Below, in pieces: positions 7,502 to 15,591 of a stretch of 64,000 nt of DNA. Source of the stretch: Candidatus Latescibacterota bacterium. Its GTDB lineage: Bacteria > Latescibacterota > UBA2968 > UBA8231. Numbering within the stretch: position 1 is the first letter of the stretch; the number at the start of each line of letters is the position of its first letter. Made by a program: the position numbers and the translations under genes. The DNA lies in the NCBI GenBank assembly GCA_022826515.1, contig JAJDUT010000001.1:1-64000 (forward strand), read 5' to 3'. The notes under the pieces are model-generated. The model did no database searches. It saw nothing but the letters and a program-made list of their open reading frames with translations, and had not been told where the DNA came from.

Positions 7502-9382
7502 GTGCCATCTACCGCTGAAGATTTAGTACTCTTATTGGCAAGAGAGTATATAAATGACACCCAAATTAAACGCGTGAAAGAAATCGTGTCGTCCGAGGAA
7601 GTAGATTGGGATCTGGTATTTAGTTATTCTATTAAACACGGCGTTGCGTCATTCGTCTATCGCCATTTTAATGAAGCATTAAGAGGTCTCAAGGGGCAAT
7701 TGCCGAGTGATACACGTCTCAAGTTGTTTGTTCGATATTACCATGTACTTTTCAATAGCGTCGTAACCTATCGAGCTTTACAACAAATCACGGAAGAGTT
7801 TCACAAGAATAATATGAACTACTTGATCCTTAAAGGAATCTTGTGTGCTCGCTTGGTCTACAATCACTGGGGTATGAGGCCTTTTGGGGATATTGATATC
7901 TGGATCAAAAACGAACAAAGCGGGCTAGCTCAGGAAATTTTGCAGGAGCTTGGGTATAAGCAGTATTATGTCGTTGGTGGAAGAAAAGAGAGTATGCCGA
8001 TACCTGCTGCCTTTAATCAGTTTTGTCGACAAAATTACATGCATACTTTTCCGTTCAAAAATGGTGAATTTTATTGTGAGTACGAATCTGTTTATAACTA
8101 TTTAAAAGAGTCGGGTTACGAACTGAGCGATGTAAATGATTTTCCTTGGCTGAAAAATTCACTCCAACTAAATAGGACAATCAGCGTCGAACTGCACCAT
8201 AGACTCATTATGCCTTCTTCTCCATATAATTTCTCGGAATCTACAGTGTATTCTAGGGCTAGCGAGTACGAGGTCGAAAAAAATCGAAAAGTCCGTTCGC
8301 TCTGTTTAGAAGATTTTTTTCTTTATCTGTGTGAACATTTGTACCGTGAGGCTTTACAAAAGGTCCATATCATGGACGGAAGCGAGTTGCAGCTTATCCG
8401 GTTCTGTGACATATACGAATTTTGGATCAAACATCAGGACCGTCTCTCATTGAACTCGTTGGTTGAGACGATACGTGAATGGAATCTCGAAAAACCAGTA
8501 TTCTACTCTCTTTTTTATACAAAGTTACTTTATGACACCCCGGAATTTGATGAATTATTGTTAAAAGTAAAGCCTTCCAGCTTAGATTTTCTTAATAGAT
8601 TTTATCCTAATAATAAATTCGGACCAATTCAATATACTTGGAAATCTTCTTTCCGTGATCGACTCTTCAGATACAACGGCAAAGAAGCAATGCAAATTAT
8701 AAATGAGCATTATAAGGATATGGTTTTATCCATTCCCATACTAGAGCTTGGCGATTCAATCAATTATAGTAGCCAAGAAATCGAGACTATAAGGATTATC
8801 GAGACGCTCGCGCCGAAATGGCATCCGTTGTCTACTCACCTACAACTCGGATATCCACCGAGAGATGAAAACGATATAAGTGGTAAAATTATTGTGCTTT
8901 GGGATATACATAACATATACTTTAACATAGTAGTTCGAGATGACAAAATCGTACCAAATAGAGACGATACAACGGCCTTTCTATATGACCAAGATGCCGT
9001 TAGACTTCTGTTTTACGACGTAAAAGGGAAAAGTCAGAGTTACTTTTTTCTTTTTTTGTCAGATTCCAGAGCCATTTGTGTGAAACAAGACACATTTTCT
9101 TTGACCACATTTGAATTACCCTTTGAGAGAATACATGAAGTCGACGTCAATATGATATACAATACAAATGGATATGAGTTAAATATTACCTTTCCATTCT
9201 CGCTCTTGGGAATCACACCTGAGATTGGCACAGTAGTAGAATTTGATGTTGAATTACACGATTGCGATAACCGTACTGAGGGCGTTAAGACTATCTTGGC
9301 ATGGGCTGGTGGACAGCGAAATCCCCAAATACGTGGAGAACTTCTGTTGCAAGATGCCGTTGTAGCGATAGGTTCACAATAG
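7502..9382 (+). CDS. Nucleotidyltransferase-family protein fused to a CBM9/DOMON-like domain
   Basis: About 626 aa. Residues about 1-340 resemble the NTP_transf_5 (PF14907-like) family often seen beside PqqD/HprK genes in lasso-type clusters: L-I-L-K-G near residue 110 and R-P-F-G-D-I-D-I-W near 131 form the nucleotidyltransferase core with its paired Asp. Residues about 420-625 form a separate beta-rich unit starting with a W-H-P-L-S segment and ending in I-R-G-E-L-L-L-Q-D, similar to the CBM9/DOMON-like domains of secreted sugar-binding proteins. Such a tail is unexpected on a cytoplasmic enzyme. The start is GTG 7502, which has GGAGG five bases upstream; an ATG at 7490 would place that site inside the gene. 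The substrate is unknown. It is the last gene of the AT-rich cluster. Confidence 0.7.
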   Translation: MPSTAEDLVLLLAREYINDTQIKRVKEIVSSEEVDWDLVFSYSIKHGVASFVYRHFNEALRGLKGQLPSDTRLKLFVRYYHVLFNSVVTYRALQQITEEFHKNNMNYLILKGILCARLVYNHWGMRPFGDIDIWIKNEQSGLAQEILQELGYKQYYVVGGRKESMPIPAAFNQFCRQNYMHTFPFKNGEFYCEYESVYNYLKESGYELSDVNDFPWLKNSLQLNRTISVELHHRLIMPSSPYNFSESTVYSRASEYEVEKNRKVRSLCLEDFFLYLCEHLYREALQKVHIMDGSELQLIRFCDIYEFWIKHQDRLSLNSLVETIREWNLEKPVFYSLFYTKLLYDTPEFDELLLKVKPSSLDFLNRFYPNNKFGPIQYTWKSSFRDRLFRYNGKEAMQIINEHYKDMVLSIPILELGDSINYSSQEIETIRIIETLAPKWHPLSTHLQLGYPPRDENDISGKIIVLWDIHNIYFNIVVRDDKIVPNRDDTTAFLYDQDAVRLLFYDVKGKSQSYFFLFLSDSRAICVKQDTFSLTTFELPFERIHEVDVNMIYNTNGYELNITFPFSLLGITPEIGTVVEFDVELHDCDNRTEGVKTILAWAGGQRNPQIRGELLLQDAVVAIGSQ

Positions 9383-9469
9383 CGTATGTTAAAAACTATT
9401 GAATCTCTTTTTGGACTGGATTCTCTCCTTGTTTTGTTTATGTTATGGGGACGAGAGGAGACACGCGCT

Positions 9470-11269
9470 ATGTGCAAATGGCAACTTAGGCTGTTGATCT
9501 GCATTCTGTTGGGCACTAGGGCGGCCAGTGCCGTGGAAGTGTGGACCGCGGGAGGCTCTGGCTTTGCATGGGACGACGTCGGCCAACTGACCGGCCTCAC
9601 TACCGACGAATCCGCCCTGTTCCCAGCCGTGGTGGACTCCACCACCAATGCCGTCGAGATTCTCACCCTGAAGCGGCGCGGGGGCAATATCTCTTCGCCC
9701 CAGTCGCGCGAAGATCTGACCGGCCTGCTCACCGACGGCAACACCGAGACCTTCTGGCGCGTCACCCGCGAACGACGCCCTGACGGCACCTCCATGGTCA
9801 TCGACTTAGGCGCGATCCTGCCAATCAACCGCATTCGCTTTCAGGGCAACCCCGACATCTTTCTCCGCGCCTATGAACTTTTTGTTCACGACGGCAATCC
9901 CGCGCAACTGCGCGATGACCGTCCGATCGCCTTCATCAACCAAGTCAGTGCAAACCTCGAACAGAGCGAATCGGATATCGACGCTCATATCCCCCTCCAA
10001 TTTGTGCGCTTTATCCGCCTAATCAGCCGCTCGGGCCAAGAGTTCATCATCGAGGAAGTCGAGGTCTTTGGCGATGGCTTCGCGCCCACTGGCAGTTATC
10101 TCTCTGAGGTCATCGACCTCGGAGAGGCGGCCAACTTTGGCCAAATTCGCCTGCAGACCCGCTTCGACCCCTTGACTAGCGTGATATTACAGACGCGCAC
10201 AGGCTCGGTGCCCGATCCCAAAATTTACTATCGCAAAACCGATATCTTTGAAGGCGAGGATCGGCAAGAAGAGCCCATCTTGCCGATAGGCTCGCCCGAA
10301 GCGGTTGACGAGTACGACGATCTGACCTCGTCCGACAAGGGCGCGATCATCGACAACATCGACGAGTGGAGTCCTTGGTCGGCACCATACGAGGACTTCT
10401 TTGGCGATCTACTCTCCCCGGGCAACCGCCGCTACGTCCAGTTCCGCCTGTTGTTTTCGTCCGAGGACGCGCGCCAGTCGGCCTTTGTCGATTCGCTTTC
10501 CTTTGACTATTCGATCCCGACACTGGCCGAAGAACTGACGGCCGAAATCACTCCAGCGACGGTCACTCTCGGCGAGAGCAATACCTTCTCCTACTACATC
10601 CGCTCGACTTTTAGCCCAGCTAACGACGGATTCGACCGCGTGGAAATCCGCACGCCTTTCAAGGCCACGGTCAACAGCGTTGAGCTAGACGGGGTCCCCG
10701 TGTCCTTTACAGAGGAAGACGCGCAGGACGAGAGCAAGCTGGCCATCCAACTAGCCGACGACCGAGTAACCGAATCGGGCCAGCTTTTGCACATCCGCTT
10801 CGAGGCTATGGTGACCGTCTATGGCACCACTTTTTTCGCCAAGGTTTTCGATAGCCAGACTGGCGAACTCGGTCAAGACGTGGTGGCCGGAGACGCCACC
10901 CCCGAAGCCCAAGCCGATCGCCTCTCCATCCAAGGCGCGTTGCGCCAAGAACTCGTCCTCGAATTGAAGGCTGATCCGCCGATATTTAGCCCCAACGGCG
11001 ATGGGGTCAACGACCAGTTACAGGTGTCCTACATCTTGCTGCGCGCACTCTCACAGGTGCCCGCCGACCTAATCGTGTACGATCTCGCGGGCCGCCCAGT
11101 GCGGCACTTGCAAAAAAGCGGCGCGCTCAACGGGCCACAGCACGTAACTTGGGACGGCTTGGATGAAAGCGGTGCCATTGTGCCACCTGGACTCTACATC
11201 TTGCGGCTTTCCATTGATACGGATACTGGCTCTGAAGATCGGTCCCTGCTAGTGGGGCTAGCGTACTGA
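9470..11269 (+). CDS. Secreted exoprotein with discoidin-like and FlgD-Ig-like domains (module 1, short type)
   Basis: A 599-aa exported protein with a clear signal peptide ending near A-A-S-A. The start is ATG 9470, preceded by AGAGGAG; an upstream ATG at 9386 would put a long spacer before the signal. After an N-terminal G-G-x-G-x-x-W motif comes an F5/8-type-C (discoidin)-like domain (about residues 55-180: L-T-D-G-N-T-E-T-F-W and V-I-D-L-G). A W-S-P-W-S-A-P-Y segment followed by R-R-Y-V-Q-F-R comes next, then a beta-rich region, and finally a FlgD-Ig/CHU_C-like domain opening F-S-P-N-G-D-G-V-N-D and ending G-L-A-Y at the stop. Discoidin-like domains usually bind glycans or surfaces; FlgD-Ig-like C-termini are common on surface and secreted proteins. 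It is the first gene of exoprotein module 1 and the first GC-rich gene after the island. Confidence 0.78.
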   Translation: MCKWQLRLLICILLGTRAASAVEVWTAGGSGFAWDDVGQLTGLTTDESALFPAVVDSTTNAVEILTLKRRGGNISSPQSREDLTGLLTDGNTETFWRVTRERRPDGTSMVIDLGAILPINRIRFQGNPDIFLRAYELFVHDGNPAQLRDDRPIAFINQVSANLEQSESDIDAHIPLQFVRFIRLISRSGQEFIIEEVEVFGDGFAPTGSYLSEVIDLGEAANFGQIRLQTRFDPLTSVILQTRTGSVPDPKIYYRKTDIFEGEDRQEEPILPIGSPEAVDEYDDLTSSDKGAIIDNIDEWSPWSAPYEDFFGDLLSPGNRRYVQFRLLFSSEDARQSAFVDSLSFDYSIPTLAEELTAEITPATVTLGESNTFSYYIRSTFSPANDGFDRVEIRTPFKATVNSVELDGVPVSFTEEDAQDESKLAIQLADDRVTESGQLLHIRFEAMVTVYGTTFFAKVFDSQTGELGQDVVAGDATPEAQADRLSIQGALRQELVLELKADPPIFSPNGDGVNDQLQVSYILLRALSQVPADLIVYDLAGRPVRHLQKSGALNGPQHVTWDGLDESGAIVPPGLYILRLSIDTDTGSEDRSLLVGLAY

Positions 11270-11314
11270 GCGCACGGCGTCCATCCCACTATAGCACACT
11301 AAGGGAGCATGGCT

Positions 11315-13684
11315 ATGACAATCACTCGCGCCTTAGGTCTCGTTGTAGCGTTGAGCAGTTTCGCCTTTGGCGAGCGCGTTTCGTTTGACACCCGCTCCGC
11401 TTGGCAACAATGGACGCACCCAGTCAATGCCGTCGAACTACAAGCGACCGGCCGCATCCAACCCGTATCCGTGCGCAAAAACATCGACGCCGTGCGCAAT
11501 GCCGAGCACTTTGGCGGCGGCATCCGCAGCGTCGGTAGCAACGCCCGCGACGCCAGCCTCATCATGGATGGCAATCCGGCGACTAGCTGGTCGCCCGACC
11601 CGGCCGACGGACTTGAAAACGCCTATATCGAACTCGATTTGGGCCGCTTGGTGACGGCCTCCGAAATCGTCATTACTTTCGACCAGTCCGCGCCGCCCTT
11701 TGAGTTTTTCACCATTCTGCTGTCGAGTGGCGAAAAGTTCTTTACCAACGCCCTAGTGCCCGTAGAAGGCACCTTGGGCTATGGTCTCTCCAAGGCCATC
11801 GGCTTCAACGAGAGCCACGAGCTTGTTCTCAATCCCCGCCAGCGCACCTTGGGCTTAGACGCATCTGGCTCGGACGCCATTGGCAGCGGCTTGACTGATG
11901 GCCCCGGCGGCGAGTTCAAGGAATCATCGGGCCTAATCCGCATCGTTCGCATCGAACTGTCCAAGTTTGCCGAGGGCGCTGGCCTAGCCGAGATTTCGGT
12001 TTCCACCATCGGCGACAACGTCTCCCTCGGAATCATTGAGCGCGGCGGCAACATCGAACTCATCACCGACTTGCAGGCCGTACTCTCCGGCGGCGAGAAC
12101 ATGGTTGACGGCGATATTGTCACCAACTGGGGCATGCAGACTTACCACCAGACCCAGACCGGCTTCGACATCTTCAATCGCATCATCTTCGATCTAGGAG
12201 CCCATTACTGGATTGACCAGATCCGCATCATCGGCGAGCCGGCCGGTGCCCCGTCGCGGATTCGCAGCCGCTACGCTAACTTCTTCTGGTACCAACTCCT
12301 CGCTTCCGACGGCTCGATCGCCCCGGACGGCACCTTGAATTTCCACGAGATCGCCTTTGTTGACGACAACCCGCTGAACGAGACGACGATCCGCAACTTC
12401 GACCACCAATTCGACTTGCAGAAAATTCGCTACATCAAGCAGTATTTCCCCTCTTCCCGGCACGGCGGCCAGCGCACCGGCACTCATGGCTCCTACCGCC
12501 TCTTCGCTCTGATTAGCGAGTTTCAGATCTACGGCGAAGGCTTTCCCGCCGAGTTGCAACTAACCTCGCCGATCCTCGACCTCGGCGAAGCAAAGGCCCT
12601 GACCTCGGTTGAGTGGGACGCCGACGTGCCGCCTAACACGCGCATCGAGGTTCGCAGCCGCACCGGCAATGAAGTCGTCGAGAACATTCACTACTTCGAC
12701 AAGAAGGGCAAAGAAATCACCGAGCGGAAGTGGAACAAGACACCCAAGAGTTTGCGCGGGCCGACCGAAACCACGATCTCCGTCGGTTCGGACTGGAGCG
12801 TCTGGAGCGATCCGTACGTGACTTCGGGCGCACTCTTTAACTCGCCCTCACCGCGCCGCTATGCCCAACTCGACCTGCGCCTGATTTCCGCCGACCCCAA
12901 CGCGGCACCGTCGATCAATGCCCTGCATTTGAATACGGAAAATCCCATTGCGCTCGAAACCCGCGCCGAGGTATTTCCCAGCCAAGTTGAACCAGGCGTC
13001 AAAAAGGACTTTACGTATTTCGTCCTGCCAATTTTTGGCGGGCGCTCGCAGGGCTTTGACCGCCTAACCATGACCGCGTCCGTGCCCGTTGATTTCACCA
13101 GGCTAACGTTGGGAGACGAGCTGGTAGAGGTTGCAGTCACTCCAATCGCCGAGGGGTTTGTCGTTGATCTACCGACCACGGTTCGTCGCTCGGAGCTAAT
13201 CGAGCTTTCGTTCAGCAGCACCATTTACCAAAACCAGACGCGCTTCGACCTTTTCCTCGGCAACAGCAACCTCGATACTGAGGTGCGCCAGCTCGTTGAC
13301 CAAGGCGACGCTAAAGCCGATGTGCCGAGCGAATCTGTCTCCGTGCAACTGCCTATCAACGACCTCCTGCTGGCCAACCTCGCCCTTTCGACGCCCGTAT
13401 TGACGCCCAATGGCGATGGGGTCGGCGACGAGCTAGCCATTGAATTCGACGCGCTCAAGCTGGTAACGCCGCGGCCCATTCGGGTCCACATCTACGACTT
13501 GGCCGGCCGCAACGTGCGCGCGCTTGACAGCGGCGATGGGCTGGCTCGGCGCTACTACTTCACTTGGGATGGCCGCGACGGCACCGGTGCGCTCGTGAGT
13601 CCAGGTACCTATCTAGTGCAAATCGAGATTGCCGGCGACTCCCTGACCGAGACGGTGCAGCGGATCGTGCCGGTGGCCTACTGA
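11315..13684 (+). CDS. Secreted exoprotein with two discoidin-like domains and FlgD-Ig-like C-terminus (module 1, long type)
   Basis: A 789-aa exported protein with signal peptide (cleavage near F-A-F-G-E). ATG 11315 lies seven bases after AAGGGAG; the in-frame ATG at 11309 is only one base from it and less likely. Two discoidin-like units are visible: L-I-M-D-G-N-P-A-T-S-W with I-E-L-D-L-G-R (about 85-115) and M-V-D-G-D-I-V-T-N-W with I-I-F-D-L-G-A (about 265-300). Then come D-W-S-V-W-S-D-P-Y, S-P-R-R-Y-A-Q-L, and the FlgD-type end L-T-P-N-G-D-G-V-G-D to V-P-V-A-Y. It is the counterpart of the gene at 42616, with matching N-terminal A-W-Q-Q-W and Q-W-E-T-W motifs. The long linker between the discoidin-like units is unassigned. 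Confidence 0.77.
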   Translation: MTITRALGLVVALSSFAFGERVSFDTRSAWQQWTHPVNAVELQATGRIQPVSVRKNIDAVRNAEHFGGGIRSVGSNARDASLIMDGNPATSWSPDPADGLENAYIELDLGRLVTASEIVITFDQSAPPFEFFTILLSSGEKFFTNALVPVEGTLGYGLSKAIGFNESHELVLNPRQRTLGLDASGSDAIGSGLTDGPGGEFKESSGLIRIVRIELSKFAEGAGLAEISVSTIGDNVSLGIIERGGNIELITDLQAVLSGGENMVDGDIVTNWGMQTYHQTQTGFDIFNRIIFDLGAHYWIDQIRIIGEPAGAPSRIRSRYANFFWYQLLASDGSIAPDGTLNFHEIAFVDDNPLNETTIRNFDHQFDLQKIRYIKQYFPSSRHGGQRTGTHGSYRLFALISEFQIYGEGFPAELQLTSPILDLGEAKALTSVEWDADVPPNTRIEVRSRTGNEVVENIHYFDKKGKEITERKWNKTPKSLRGPTETTISVGSDWSVWSDPYVTSGALFNSPSPRRYAQLDLRLISADPNAAPSINALHLNTENPIALETRAEVFPSQVEPGVKKDFTYFVLPIFGGRSQGFDRLTMTASVPVDFTRLTLGDELVEVAVTPIAEGFVVDLPTTVRRSELIELSFSSTIYQNQTRFDLFLGNSNLDTEVRQLVDQGDAKADVPSESVSVQLPINDLLLANLALSTPVLTPNGDGVGDELAIEFDALKLVTPRPIRVHIYDLAGRNVRALDSGDGLARRYYFTWDGRDGTGALVSPGTYLVQIEIAGDSLTETVQRIVPVAY

Positions 13685-13725
13685 GGGGGACTGCTTTTGC
13701 CACTTTACAGCAAAAAGGAACAGCG

Positions 13726-15504
13726 ATGATCCGTGCCGCACTCGCATTAGCCTGCCTAGTGGGATACAGCACTCCGGCCACGGCCGCGGAACGGCTCAAA
13801 ATAGGCGGCGATGGACTGGAGTGGGAGAGCAACTCGCTCATCTTCAATGCACTCGAAGTCACCGACGATGGGGGCCTCTCGCCGCTGGAGGCCGATCCCG
13901 AAGAAAACATCCTGCCGCGCATCAAGGAACTCGGCGGCAGCGCGACCACCTCGGTGACCACGGCTGCGGCGCGTTCCAATCAGATAATCAACGAACTCAT
14001 CGACGGCTCCCACACCACGGGTTGGCGCGTGTACACCAACCCCAACGGCGCTGAACTCGAAGTCGATATGGGTGCCATCTTTGTCCTTCACCGCCTCTAC
14101 TTTCGCCGCGGCGTCCTCAACGACGACGAGCGCTCACTGCGCGGCTACGAGTTCTACGTCAACGATGGCGATTCGCTCAACTTCATCGGCGGCAACCCCG
14201 TGTACGCGCTCATCGCACAAGACCGCTCGCACGGCCTGCCCGAGTTGGATATGAGCTTTCCGCCGACCAAGGTGCGCTTTTTTAGGCTGCGCAGCACGGG
14301 CGAACGCGGCTTTCAGATGGGCGACCTCGAAGTGTTTGGCGTTGGCGTCACGCCCTTTGCCCAGTACATATCGCAAGTGATTGACCTCGGCGAGGCGGCC
14401 AACTTCGGGCCGGTCGATGTGTACGGCCGCATCGACGGCACCGCGCAAGCCCAGTTCAGCACCAAAACCGGCTTCGTCGCCACGGACTCGCTTTACTTTC
14501 GCCAGACGGGCATTCCCGGTGAAGTGGAGGAAGTGGCCCTAGCGGATTTCGACCGCACGCTCGATCCGTCGTACGCCGGCGTCGTCCTCGAAAACGACCG
14601 CGACTGGAGTGCGTGGTCCCCACCCTACGCCGAGTTGCTCAAAGCCTCGATCAATTCGCCGGACAATCGGCGCTATCTCCAGTTCCAATTCAAGCTCCTG
14701 TCGGGCAGCTTGCTCGACAAAGCCGTCATCGACTCGGTGGTCTTCAACTACACGGTGCCGTCCCTCGCCGATTCGGTCATCGCCGAAATCAGCCCGGCCA
14801 CGGCGACCCTCGGGCGGGAGAACGAATTTACCTATCACCTGCGCTCGGTCGTCTCAAGCGGCAACCGAGGCTTTGACACCGTGATCATCCACACTCCGTT
14901 TGCGGCCCGCGCCACGGGCGTGCGCGTCGATGGGGTCGAGGTTGACAACTTCACCACGGCATCCGATTTGGGCCGCTTACAGGTGAGCTTTCCCGACCAA
15001 CGCATCACCCGTAGCGGCCAAGAAGTCGCCGTGCGCTTTGCCAGCTTGGTCACCGTCTCCGGCACGGAATTTCGCGGCGAGGTCGCCGACAGCCAATCCG
15101 ATGCGTTTCCGCAGCGAGTCGCTTTCGGCGATGCGGCCGAGGAAGCCGCCGACAACACGCTCGTCGTCAGTGCCCGCATCGACGATGAGCTTTTTACCGG
15201 CGTCGTGTTCTCATCCGCGGTAATCACGCCCAATGGCGACGGCATCAACGACCAGATTTCCCTCGACTATATCCTGCTCAAGGCGACTCACGAGGTCGAA
15301 GTCGAGGTCGTCGTGTACGATTTGAGCGGCCGACCGGTGCATCGCCTCTACCAAGCCCGCGATCGCTCCGGCCCCAACCAAGTTAGTTGGGATGGCCGCG
15401 ACGACGACGGTACCGTGCCGCCGGGGATGTACTTGCTCCGCCTCAAAGCCGCTACCGACGCTGGCATCGCCACGCAGATGCGGAGCATTGCCGTAGTGTA
15501 TTAA
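13726..15504 (+). CDS. Secreted exoprotein with discoidin-like and FlgD-Ig-like domains (module 1, short type)
   Basis: A 592-aa exported protein. ATG 13726 follows AAAAAGGAA and opens a good signal peptide ending T-A-A-E; the reading frame stays open upstream to 13564, but that stretch overlaps the preceding gene and encodes Arg-rich, non-native sequence. The layout matches the gene at 9470: G-G-D-G-L-E-W near the mature N-terminus, discoidin-like L-I-D-G-S-H-T-T-G-W and E-V-D-M-G, D-W-S-A-W-S-P-P-Y, N-R-R-Y-L-Q-F, then I-T-P-N-G-D-G-I-N-D and a terminal A-V-V-Y. Third of three exoproteins in the module; the outer-membrane protein gene follows after 87 bases. Confidence 0.78.
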   Translation: MIRAALALACLVGYSTPATAAERLKIGGDGLEWESNSLIFNALEVTDDGGLSPLEADPEENILPRIKELGGSATTSVTTAAARSNQIINELIDGSHTTGWRVYTNPNGAELEVDMGAIFVLHRLYFRRGVLNDDERSLRGYEFYVNDGDSLNFIGGNPVYALIAQDRSHGLPELDMSFPPTKVRFFRLRSTGERGFQMGDLEVFGVGVTPFAQYISQVIDLGEAANFGPVDVYGRIDGTAQAQFSTKTGFVATDSLYFRQTGIPGEVEEVALADFDRTLDPSYAGVVLENDRDWSAWSPPYAELLKASINSPDNRRYLQFQFKLLSGSLLDKAVIDSVVFNYTVPSLADSVIAEISPATATLGRENEFTYHLRSVVSSGNRGFDTVIIHTPFAARATGVRVDGVEVDNFTTASDLGRLQVSFPDQRITRSGQEVAVRFASLVTVSGTEFRGEVADSQSDAFPQRVAFGDAAEEAADNTLVVSARIDDELFTGVVFSSAVITPNGDGINDQISLDYILLKATHEVEVEVVVYDLSGRPVHRLYQARDRSGPNQVSWDGRDDDGTVPPGMYLLRLKAATDAGIATQMRSIAVVY

Positions 15505-15539
15505 CGGGCCGGGCCATCTCGGCCACCGATCTTTTCACC

Positions 15540-15555
15540 GCGCGGCTAGCCGCGC
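15540..15555. repeat. 16-base perfect palindrome between exoprotein and outer-membrane protein genes
   Basis: GCGCGGCTAGCCGCGC is a perfect palindrome in the 87-base gap. It could form an mRNA hairpin between the two genes or be a protein binding site. A run GGCC-GGGCCATCTC-GGCC lies just upstream at 15507-15524. No T-tract follows, so it is not a classical terminator. Confidence 0.35.
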
Positions 15556-15591
15556 GCCAAGCACAAGTGAACGCCTATAGGGAGGGTTGTT

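Noticed and set aside
183..9382. A conventional lasso-peptide cluster
   Set aside because: No cyclase or B2 protease in the window and no Asp/Glu acceptor in the core; kept as an unclassified RiPP cluster.
13564..13725. Upstream extension of the third exoprotein of module 1
   Set aside because: It overlaps the previous gene and encodes Arg-rich sequence; the ribosome site and signal peptide are at 13726.
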